NCBI RefSeq assembly: GCF_032854445.1
Contig: NC_088302.1
Coordinates: 9,731,338 to 9,791,337 of the forward strand
Reading direction: 5' to 3'
Length of the DNA stretch: 60,000 nt
Source: Liolophura sinensis
Taxonomy: Eukaryota > Mollusca > Polyplacophora > Chitonida > Chitonidae
Under the pieces are notes generated by a model. It was not told where the DNA came from and ran no database searches. It was given only the letters and a program-made list of their open reading frames with translations. The first letter of the stretch is position 1. Every line of letters starts with the position of its first letter. Both the position numbers and the translations under genes were made by a program. Below are positions 36,000 to 48,200 of this stretch, in pieces.

Positions 36000-38900
36000 G
36001 AGTTCAGCCGAATCTTATCAGCCAGTTATAATCAATAAGGTTAAGATCTGACGACAAACCGTGTCACATTATCATAGTATTTTCTACCATTTATCAGCAT
36101 GGAATTATCATAGGAAGTAGAAAATAAAATAGGCACATCGTAGTGGAAGAAAAAACGTCATACAATTAACAGCATTGCATATGTATACAAGGGGAGAGAT
36201 ATATGACCGAGATCCTTGAAAAAAAAATCACGATACGTTCCTAGGATCTTAATTTACCTCTTCGTCTATATACAGATATCAGATCCAGCTATACGATTAG
36301 TTTTCTGTTTTGAGATCAAAAACTAACTGGTATTGTGATTATGTACTCTTAATACCAACAATGTGTCTGCTTATATAGGCGATCCAAACACCACCACTGG
36401 CCATATTTTTAACACTGGCAATTCTATGGGATCTTTGCCAGCAGTCATAACACGAGTTTAAATTACATCAAGGAAACAACTGTATCGAAGAATATAGATG
36501 TTTAGGGAAATGAAAGAAGTTGTGCTTCGTCAGTTGTGTGAAGGCAGACATACATATGAATATGGTCTGTATGAAAATTTTGATTTTACAATCGGTGAAA
36601 TTAAAAATATCGTTTGTTACATTTCACGCTGAGCTTCAAAAGGTAATTCCACCGGATATTGGAGTTTCCCAATACAATTATGCTCCCCATTCAGTCCAAG
36701 GATAACAAAAGTTTGCCTCCAAGTCCGTGGACCAACACAAGCAACTGCTCCCATCCAGCAAGCGCCAATGTATCACATTTCTGTTGCATGCGTCAGTTTA
36801 AACAGTTCAAGAAAATAGACACCAATATTGTACTATTATATTGTAAGAAACTAATTTCTTACATAGGGTGTCCAGGTATCCTTTCGGGAGATGCATACAA
36901 AAATAACATTCGTATTTTCTCTGAAGCAGCAGAGACAAAAACATCCATACAATATTCCTCGGTATCTTCTAGTCTTGTACCGCTTGGGAACATTATTGGT
37001 AAATACACTCAAGACTAATGATGCGCGAGGGAGAAGGATAGCGGAAAAGGGGGAGGAGGCAAAAAGTAGCCTTGCATAAAGGATATCACACAAACACTTG
37101 AAAGCCGTAGGCAAGTCTGCAAGCTATAGCTAGTGCCCTCCACCATACTTATTGCAATAGATTCCCTAAAACACCAATGGCTCTCGGGACACGTACAATA
37201 AAGATCTACATGTAACAGTGTCTGTTATACAAATGTTGAGCTTTTGGTAGACATTCTTGTCAATAGTGTTCTCTTACTACAGGTACCATCTTGCAACTCG
37301 TCCACAGCAGTTTTTGTATCAGACCGTGTACTATGTAAACATAAAAAGTAACTTCATTCATGAATCTGAAGTACATGCTTTCGTCCTCACCTGGAGAATT
37401 CGGTTTGCGTGTTCCCAAGTCTTTAAGCACCAACCCACGCAAACATTAGGTGCTCCAAATTACCACTATACACCGCACGCTTTTAGCACCAAGGTTTTTT
37501 CGTTCCAAAATGGTACCCAAATTGCACTGTGACACAGTTGTTATTATCCTTATACTTGACACGGTGAAAAAATACTGTTTGATATTGTCCCGTAAGTCAT
37601 GGTCATGAGTATTAGTACAAGCACCTGTACTCGGACAGCAGGTAAATTACCAAGTAATACTCAATTTCTATCACCACGTGACTAGGGCCAAGACTCGCAA
37701 CCCACAAATAATGACATGCTATTAAAAATAGTTCATAGTGGTCAACATTTCCTAAGCAATGAGCACTGTGGGTAGAATAAATATGGAAGCAGGGGTGCAG
37801 AGATTTTTACAACTGATCACATGTAAAATGAAAAACCAAAGGATATGCATACATATAGAGACGCATAGCTTCAGAAAAAAAGCACCAGATACGAGTTCTA
37901 AAAAGGGAGAGAACCCCAACTGACTGACACGACTTTGCCAGTCTCTATACATAGTAAACAGATACACAGACATATGTACAAACATATGTACAGTCCTACC
38001 GCCAGCATTGATGGAAAAGTGTGGCACTTGTGAAAATTATGTACAATAAAATTAACAAATTAGACTTGTAACAAACCAAAGTCAAAAGGTACCTCATTTG
38101 TACAGAGAAATGGAAGCAGAAAGAAATTCACATAAATCAGGTATCATTGCAAAAAAACATATGCAAAATAGAACCTTCTGCAAAATATTTCAGTATGGAA
38201 CTGTCTCACATGTATTTAAATCAAGTCAACACTGTGGAAGGAAAAAGCTTATCACATCTGGCCTGAGGAAGTTTGCTGTTTCCAAACTAAACCTTTCCAT
38301 ATGATAAACACCCAACAAAACAACAGGCCCATGTTTTTTTTCTTTCTCACCTGTAATGTGCAAATGTTTTCTAACCATTGAAACAGATAAAACATCAGAG
38401 AAGGTTTAATAATTGGCATAATAAATGGTAATATAACAACCGCAGATCTTCATTCACAATGCTAAAACCCTATAAAGAGAAACAAAACCAGAGGAAAGCC
38501 TCCAATCAGATCAAGCCACTCTGCCACATGACCCTGTGATTGACCAACCAGAAATAATACACGGTAGGTAAAAAAAGGTTTTGATTTCAAACAATGATAA
38601 CAAAAATTCTGGAACCAATTGGTGAAACTGATTTGATTACCGAGTTGCAAGCTTCGCATAAACATCCGGTGAGGAGATAAATTTTGTAAAAAATATGCAC
38701 ACTGTATTATTACCAACAATCTAGACTCCCCTGTGATAATGTCAGATGAAATCGGATGTAACTGAAGAATTATTTAATATTCTTCTAAACATTTACAAGA
38801 TGACCTTTACTTGAAAAATGAGTATTGTTAGGATAAGTGTTGATTTCACTCAGTTTGTGACAAACAATTTAAGTACATTAACTACCAGCAAGATTCATGA

Positions 38901-41900
38901 GCCATGTATTCAAATTTTTTGCCCAAATGATTAAGAGTTTATTTTTTTCATACTCCATTTTCTAAAAACTCTTGCAAACCAAACTTATAAAATAAGACTT
39001 TCCAAATGAATTCTTGATAATGTTCTTTACATCACTGTAGAGCCAACAGTGGCTTGAACAAGTAAACTAATGGAACGTAACTTTCTAGTTTCAGATTTCA
39101 CACGGAAAAAGAAAAACATCCGAAAGTTAAGTACATATGTAATACCTTAAGTATAGCCTGAAGTAGAATTCAGTAATTCCTAGCTTCAGAGCAAGGATTC
39201 CTTGCATTTTACCACAACATGAACATACATTCACATTGATTATTACAATTTTTAGAGTAAATCAAACAGGCTAAATGGATTTAAATCAAAGGCTTTGATT
39301 CGATTATGTAAGTTTTATGTAATTCCATTTCTGGAAAGGCAAAGAAAGACAAAAATTCAAAACAATGATTTTTTGATATCATTTCAAGGGAGACAACTTC
39401 ACCATCTTTGTGATGGAAGACTCAAAACTGAAATCGTGTAGATGGGTACAGCATAAGGCACATCAAGTCATTTTTAAATTAACAGAAATGAAAACGTCCC
39501 TACCAGTGACTTTACCAGTAGAAGTTATTCTCTGACTGGGACGTAATTTCTGAAGGTGAAATTGCTTGTACATGAATATTTGCATTGTTATGAAAAGGAG
39601 AGTCATCTTACAGACAACATATGTATTAGGTATATTTGGATATTTCTTTCACAGTGTTGAAATGCTTCTCAACCACTAAAACCTGTCAGAAATTCAGTAC
39701 ATGCATGATTAAACTGTCTTTACTTTGACACTTTCTAAAGCTCAACATCCTTTACTCTGCCTGGGGTGAATTTCTAACCAAACTTAATAAATCGATTTCT
39801 CATAAATACCCATGCCCGCGTCAAAATGCCAAATAGCAGCTGAATACCCAAAAAAAACAACAAACAAACAGAGAGTAACTTATGAAACCGATATCTGAAC
39901 TTTCAGCATACAAGAAATTAGTGGAATATACGTACATAGGAAAAGATAGGAAAAAAGCATGACTCGAAAAAATGGCAAAAGCTGGGTGAAAAATACATGT
40001 TACATTATTTCAAAAGTCGTCGTCGTTTGGACATTGTACATTAGCTAAAACATCAGCTGTGGTCACTCTGTGCCAAGTCTAATTACATATCATTCCCCTC
40101 TGCTGATAAATGTCTGTAATTTTTAGAAAAATGCCTGCTTAGACATCTTCATTTACATTTAGTTTACATCTGTCGATAAAAACAAAACTTTCCAGAAAAA
40201 TTATTAGCATTTGTGACTTAAGACTTGCATGAAAAATCAATTTTGGGGTTGATATTCACATTTGTTGTACTGTCTTCATCACCCTGCCTAAAATCAAGAG
40301 TTTATTAATGAAAGGAAGCCAAATGTATGCATAGTTACAAAATTGTAAATTATTTTCATACCACTTCTTTCATAAACACTGCCAGCAAATTTTTCTTAAA
40401 AGTATCACACTAACCTGGACTCATTTTATGCTATAGAGTGTAAATTAAAAGATAAAATAGTTTGTAGCTTTTGAAACGATAGACGTAAAAAGAGAAAGAG
40501 AAAAAAAAGACAGAAAAGTGTAAAGAAGCACCTGGTTAACTTAGGCCAACTACTGATTGTATGTGTGCCCTCAATGAACCAAAAAATAAAAGAGGACAGG
40601 AATGAGATTACCTAAGGTATTATAGGAAACAAACATTATTCAAATTAGTACTTAAGTAATGCCTATCACCATTCTTTAAAAAGACCACAATCTACATTTA
40701 CCTTTAACAGTCTTTTTGAATAGATAATTACCTACAACAACATATAACATGAATTACTTGTTTCACAGTTGCATAAATCCTTAATAATTATCCTTTTTAT
40801 TGATTTTTTTTTTAATGTCAAACTTTTGCTATTTTTTTCATTTTCTAGTGTAACTTTTGTATATGAACAGACAGGAGTTTGTTTCGCAAGACAGGCTTAG
40901 TTCTGTTTTTAAATACAGACATCAACAATTTGTTACTTGTGACAAAGCATGTTTAAAGCCAATTCACAAAAAAATTCAAAGTAGGCTGCTTACACCATTG
41001 CAAAGCCTCTTCCAGCAGCACTACCATGTGTACAAAGTATGGCAAAAAGGAATGAGAATATCATATTCACAAGGTTGGCATTTAATGCAGGGTTTTGCCC
41101 ATTCAAGCAATGCATAAAATTTCTCTTGAAGAAGAACATCAAATACAACACATTCAAAACAGCTTTGAAATACACATATTTCCTGATAAAAACCATCATA
41201 CTTATACATTACCAAAAAAAAAAAAAATTAAATAAAAAAGGTAAGGTTTAAAAAAAATCAACAATGACCTGATAAATGCATTGACATTTCACATGACATA
41301 CATGCAGAATTTCTTATCTCCACCCTAACTACTTGCACATGGATGATGATAATAACAGCTTGCAGAATCCCCACGAGATAAACTGCATGTTAGGAGACAG
41401 GAAAATTGGAATAGCGGATTTTGGCAACAGCCCACCAAGGTATCACAAGTTCTGATTCGACACAGCATGACATTCTCATAAATTATGACTTTATCAACAA
41501 CATTTCCAAATAATTTAACAGAACCATATATATAAATGTATCTATATGTAAATATATATGGCATAATGCATTTCCCACCCCCCCCACCCCCCCCAAGAGG
41601 TTTTCACTGATGTAAGGCATGGAATGACATGTGACTACAGATCATATGTGGAGGGGAGAGGATGTTCACAAACCAATCCTAGCCATCATGTAAATTCAGA
41701 CTTGTTTTGTAACCTATATGACTTATAATAAATAATCCTATCACATAAGTCTGGACTTCCATTATGAAATACGTAAATGTTCATGTAGTCTTACAGGGCG
41801 TAATACAGAATCTATTTTGTACATTACCATAAACCAGCTAGTGAATTTGGTCCTTGGAGTTTTTCCAGAGAAAAATGGATTCAATTTTATCACACTCCTC

Positions 41901-42067
41901 ACACAGTTTACAATATCAGCAGCTGGAAATTGGATCTCTCACAACGGCGAGCAGAACCAGCATGGCGCATGCAACATGACCACATAAAAAGCACATGATT
42001 TCAACTTGATGACACCATCGTAAATACTTCTGGAAAAGAGAGTAAGAGGCAGGGTGATTTACGGCTG
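36000..42067 (-). other. AT-rich, repeat-poor stretch after the ELL stop; possible long 3' UTR
   Basis: No exon, SINE or tandem array was recognised in these 6 kb, unlike the rest of the window. Several - strand AATAAA hexamers occur (for example at 40801-40796 and 38943-38938), so the 3' end cannot be placed. The only notable motif is the C-run at 41574-41594. Confidence 0.35.
41574..41594 (-). repeat. C-run; G-rich in ELL sense
   Basis: CCC, C8 and C8 runs separated by single A. On the - strand this is a very G-rich tract 474 bases after the ELL stop, so it would lie in the 3' UTR if that extends so far. Confidence 0.6.
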
Positions 42068-42220
42068 TTATGCAGCCAGCTGTGCCTGATCATATTCTAC
42101 AATAAGCTGTTTTATATGGCCCAGTTTCTTGTGCAGGTAGTCAAATCTCTTCTTCTGTTCCACATACTTCTGATCACTCTTACGACTCCTGTACTCTTTT
42201 AATATCATGTTCTTAAGATT
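42068..42220 (-). CDS. ELL: ELL last coding exon
   Basis: The acceptor is TTGATTTCCAG. 50 codons plus TAA at 42070-42068 encode the end of the occludin/ELL domain, with DYLHKKLGHIKQLIVEYDQ and the terminus AQLAA. Vertebrate ELL ends a few residues after the same motif, so the C terminus is complete. Confidence 0.93.
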   Translation of the reverse strand, partial: NLKNMILKEYRSRKSDQKYVEQKKRFDYLHKKLGHIKQLIVEYDQAQLAA

Positions 42221-45200
42221 CTGGAAATCAAGGAAGATTCATTTCTGTGATTATTTACAGTCTTTAAAGAGTTAACAGCACCATGCTACACAGAAAATAA
42301 CAGCTACTTTCACAATTCAAATTACTCAAAGTTTTTCTTTTTTTTTTTTTTAAATGACAATGTTATCCCTGTAGCTCTATAAGACACCACAATTTACAAC
42401 AAAGTTAGGAAAAAGTGTGTCAGGGTCTTTAGTCACTTTTCTAATGTTATCAGAATTCCATGAAAACCTGGAAAAAAACTTTGAGTTTACTGATCAGTTA
42501 AACATTAATATCACCCTGACACCAGAAAGCAGTTGAGAGGGTCCAGTTACACACTGCCTGTAAAACCCTGCTAACCCTCCGAGCCACATGTCCCAATGCA
42601 GATGTTGATCCCATATATTTAAATACGCCAATTAACTGTACTTTACTACCTTTCAAAAAATTTTGAAACAATACTGTGGCCAAGAACATGAGTTTCTCAG
42701 AAACAAGCTGAAGTTTGGATTATAGGGGCCGCTTTCAAAAAAACTTTGTAAGTCACATTTCTTAGAAATTTTTTTTCATAAAAGACGTTATATGGCCACA
42801 TCATAAATGAAAAAAGTTACTACAAACTGATTTGCGAAGTTTTCTGAAAGTTGCCCTATATTAACATTTACCACACGCAGATATGTGACATACGGCCTTT
42901 TGACACTACTGACTGTTCTTACAGAAAATCAAAAGTGACTCGACACAGAGAAAAAATTTCAAGAACATCTGAAGCCATGCCTCAACACTTTGTGAGGAAG
43001 GTCAAAAGTTGAAAAAAAGCCAAACAGCCATGCTTCTAAAACAAATCTAATGACTTATTCAAGATTTCAGATCAAAAGTTTGCCACCATTGTCTCTTCCC
43101 ACAGAGAAATTTGATATTCTGTGGCTCTGCTTACCTCATGCTCATCTGTGCCCTGCTCAGTCCTTTTCATCTTCTCTTCCAAAGATGCAAAGGTCTTCGT
43201 CACCTTGTCAATATTGCTGTGTAACACCATATACTCCTCGTACTCCCTGTTAAAATCTTGCTTGTATTTCTGCCGTTGGTCTTTGTCAGATATTCTCTTG
43301 TACTTGCTGCTCAGAACAAAAAAACAGGAAAAGAAAGTGCAAAAATTAGTTCAAAAAGTTACATGATGTTAAACATCTTCTCTACAGAGTGGATACACAA
43401 CTGTTCATCATTAAGATTTCCCATTTGAGAAAGAAATGCTCAAGGTGCCATTTAATTACCAGATTTACCATTCCTTCAATAGTGTGATCAACAAGATGAG
43501 CTGCCTCAACCTGTCCAGTAATAAAGTGGTTAGTTAAATGATATCATACAGTTTAAACTGTATGTATACAGGTAAAACAAGACAGTAAATGATTGAATTA
43601 CAAATCAGAGACAAAAACACTTCCTTTATTTCATTTATGTTTATGCTATACTCAAGAATATTTCATACATAGGACAGCTGCCAGCATCAAGGTGGGAGGA
43701 AAGGAAAGTGATGACCATCCTCAACTTGCTGGCAGACCTCCCCAATTACCACAGGGGAGGAAGCCAGAATGAGCTGGACTTGAACTCACGGCAATGACAT
43801 TAATAAGAGGCTCTGGGTCACTGTCCTGTGCTAGCAAGCTAACCCTTGACCACAGAGGCCCGTTCCTAAAAACTTTTAACCAAACAATCCCACATGAATT
43901 GCTTACATTTGATACTCTGGAGTTTCTGACGTAGAATGGGCCACAACATTGCACTCTGCAATCAAACAGAAAAACAGGGGAACATTACATAACAGAGTTG
44001 AGGCAAATCCATTCATGATACTGTGAGGCAAACAAAGCAAATTCACATTTTAATCAACACTCATCCTACACCCACTGAGTAGTGTTTGTTTGTTTGTTTG
44101 ATTGCTTTCAACACTATTTCAGTCACAACATGTTTCTCTCCATGTAAATAGACTAAAATAACGTCTCACTGGATTGCAATGCATGCTGAAGACACCAGAC
44201 ACACTTCACTTACAATAAAATGACAACAGACTGACCTCTTCCTCTTATTCTGTAGTACAAATAGTACTAATAAATAATACTAGCAATGCAGCCATGATGC
44301 AAACATTTAAGTATCCAGTCTTTCAATGCAACATGTAAATATTTCAAAGTGTGAAAGGGAGGTAATGTGGGAGGACTTCTGCTCCTGCAGAGTTATTGCC
44401 CTTACCTTCAGCCCTGGATTTGATAGAGAGACTAGATTCAGGCGAAGTGGTGGATGTTGGGGACTGTTTTTCTGGCTGATGGCTCCTGTAGATATCTTTA
44501 TTCTCCTTCCTCACATAATGTGAGATCCTCTGTTTCTTGGAGGGCTGAGGATTGGAGTAATTCTCACTTGGCCGTTTCTACAGGAGGAAAGCAAAGAATA
44601 TTCACATGACTGTTAAGCATTCAAAAGATTAGCACCCAGATGTTGTGTTGACAAAGTCTAGTTTTTCTTGTTTTTTTTTTGTTTTTCTTGAAATGAAATG
44701 AAGAGAATGCTTCAAAATGCTTCAGAAGTCCTGTGGAAGCTAGGATCCCTCCGAAAATATAGTTTGCAGTTTGCACACTTTACAGATTTCAAATATGCAG
44801 GCTTTCTCCAGTTCCAAAATTTATACTTTACAGACTTCTTTAAATAAACATTTCAAAACACTTAAAGACATGTAAATGACTTTAATACTTGAACTTCCAC
44901 ATACTCACAGCAGTAAATCACCCAATTTCAAACAAAAAAATTTCTCAAGAGAATCTCAGCTATGGTACAGTAGCACAGGTTGGCTCTGCAGTCTGTTTAT
45001 AGATAAGCACACATTGTGCATACCAAATTGGTTCTTAACTTCAAGGCTTTTCTAGGCCTGGCAAAGTTCCTTTTGATTTTCACGGTTTTCAAAACCCTTC
45101 CCAACACTGGAAAAAGAATCAACACTACTGCCTTTCTTGAGATGGCGACCCTAGTAAGTCCGGTGATTTAATCGGTGTCAAAAAGGCTGAATATCCTCGG

Positions 45201-48200
45201 GAACTGGACTCATAGCACCTCACGACCCAGAGCTACTTAGCAATGTGTGTACCTGAGAATTGGAGGGACTCTCAGGGTTGCTGTTGGCAGGCGAGGAGGC
45301 CGGTGATACGGACGCATTCCGCACGTCGGCCACTTTTCTGTGGAGAAACAAATGCAAATCTTTCTGATTTCTATTTTCATCCAGCATTTTGTCTTCGGTA
45401 TTTACAAACAAGTTTGAAGAACTAGTAATAAACAAAGCTTATGGAAATAGCAATGATTGAGGAAGTTTGTAATGAACACAAATAGAAAGAATAGTTATGG
45501 CTTAACACCACAAAGCTACATGTATGCTCAACAGAGGATCTGTGTCCACATAGTTGCTGATTTTTCAATTACCAAGGAGCACAACTACATCCAAATGCCT
45601 TTAAAGCAAGATTAAAGAATTACAGTATATTTTGAGGGTTTAAAATGACCTTGTAAACAAATTAAATGTTTCTAAGAATTTATAATTTTCATGCTGACGT
45701 CAAAATAAAAATCACAATTTTGATGTATTCCCTGATAATGACGGCTGTAGTCAAAATTCATTACGTGAGCTGCTCACTGCTGTTGCTGTAATTACCTTTT
45801 GACTAGCATCCGATCAGCTTCGGAATAAAAAGGCCAGTCGACCTTGACTTCTGAAAAAGCATGTCTGGAGAGGGTAAACCTGTTGTCCTTGGCACTAAAC
45901 GTGGCTACTTGTTGTAATATTGTACTCAGGGACTTCTTGTCTTTCTCCTTAACACCATCTGAAGAAAAAGCCAATGGGGTGGTCAACGTCTAGTCTATAA
46001 ATGTTATACTTGTAAATGTACATGTATATCCTTAGCAATAAATTACCCTAAATGGCCTAAAATTTCGCCCACATAAGGGCATTTAAAGATTTTTTTTTTT
46101 TTTTTTTTTTGATTGGTGTTTTACGCCGTACTCAAGAATATTTCACTTATACGACGGCGGCCAGCATTATGGTGGGTGGAAACCGGGCAGAGCCCGGCGG
46201 AAACCCACGACCATCCGCAGGTTGCTGGCAGACCTTCCCACGTACGGCCGTAGAGGCATTTAAAGAGGCAAATAAATGTCACGAAATATTATGTGTGGTG
46301 CTGAAACTTTTCAAATTTCCAGTAGAATATCATCCCATGTTCCGAGCAAACTTCAAAACACCTTTCCAAACTGAACAGAACTCTCAAAATCAGGAAAAAT
46401 GGGCAAGTTAGTTATGGGCAAAATTTATGGTCGTTTAGGGTAACTACATGTGTACACACCATTGCCTCATTGCAATGGGCTAATACTGCTAGATATGAAA
46501 GGTTTAGTTAGTTGTATCCTGGACACATCTATTCATATCAACATGCAGGATTAAATTTTTTCCTTCTTTTTGGTGCCACAATAGTTCTGCTAGCCTTCAG
46601 CATTCACCCTATTGATATCCTTATCTCATGCTAATTCTTTGATTTAATTTTATAAATATTTTTTCAGTTGGTAGTTTTACACCTTGCTTTCTACTCACCT
46701 TTGCTTAACCTAAGTAATAACTCTGGCTTCTTGTAAGGGCGAACAGCTAATAAATGAATAATTCTATCTCTGAAAAATAAAAACAAAAAAAAAATGAAAA
46801 ATGCATCTCCACAGAGACAAAATGTTCATGTATTGTAACAGTTCAAATTCAGTTCAAGACGAGATACACGTACATTAATTACCCACAAGGATGTATGTTA
46901 TGGGAGTCAAATGAATATGAAACTATTAACTACAAATACATGTATGTGCCTAATCAAACATACAATTGTACCAGCATAGGCTACCATTCTTTATTTACTT
47001 GATTAGTGTTTTGTGCCACACTAAAGAATATTTCACTTGTATGACGACAACCAACATTACAGTTGTGAGTAGGCTACTACTAAGCTGGGCACTGTATGCA
47101 TAAAACCTGAACCTTTAAGAAAAATTAGGGTCAGGCAGTGGGAATTCATTTTCTTTCTTATTCTATCCAAAACAGCTCAATTATTAGGAATTGCATGAAA
47201 CAAACTCTCTGAAGTCAAAAGGCGTCTATTTAAACAATAAAAATATCAGCAGACATCTGGGTGGTATAACTAAATAAGGCTATGGTGTAAACACATTAAC
47301 AAATGTGGGACAAGTACATCTTTTTTAAGACATATTAATGAGCTGTTGTTAACCTCTGCCTTTGGCATCATCTGTTATTTGACATAATAATTTATCCTAG
47401 ATATCATCCTGGATGAAAAACATAAACACTGGGCTTTTTTTCATGACATATATAACAAAAAGGCAATGGCATGAGTCTTTACTCCATAGATTTCCCATTA
47501 CTTTGCTTTTACAACCACCTCAACACTGCTGCATGCATTATGCATTAAAAAAATGGCAAGTTAATAAACATAAATCCACCAACACTGCGTTGCTTTTACG
47601 TACACATTTGCATGTATCGATCTTCTTACCCATTAAATTATATATGACAGTCTGAGAAAATGCTTAGCACCTTTAAATACACAAAATCTGGTTCTTGGCT
47701 AATAAAAATTACTGTATGAGTCTTAGATAAAAAAGTACATTTTATGTGTTTATGCTTGCACATAACCCCCCAATACAACAAAAAGGGTAATTTGCAACCT
47801 GAGCCTGTCTTCATACAGAGATCTTAACTAAAGCTTATCTGAACTATGACTTGAGCAACCATAGTAAAAAACATTACCAGTGCATCATGTAGTTAAATAA
47901 ACACCTCATAAAACATGTCATTCCATTTAAACATAAACTATCTAGACATTAAATTATCTCCATGTTTACACCTCCAAGAGCCAGGGCAGTTCTAGTTTAG
48001 CTTTCCAATCTACAAGACCTTGGGGTTAGTGGACATCTTAGTACTGCTTTCTTAAAATCAAAGAACTCTACCAAAATAAATGAACAAAGCCTGTTTTGCT
48101 ACTATGCTATGTGCAGGTGCATTTGTATGCAACAGTCTTTTGGCCCTTCATGGGATCAGCACCCCCTACCCACACCCCCACCCACTTTCAAGGACCTTGA

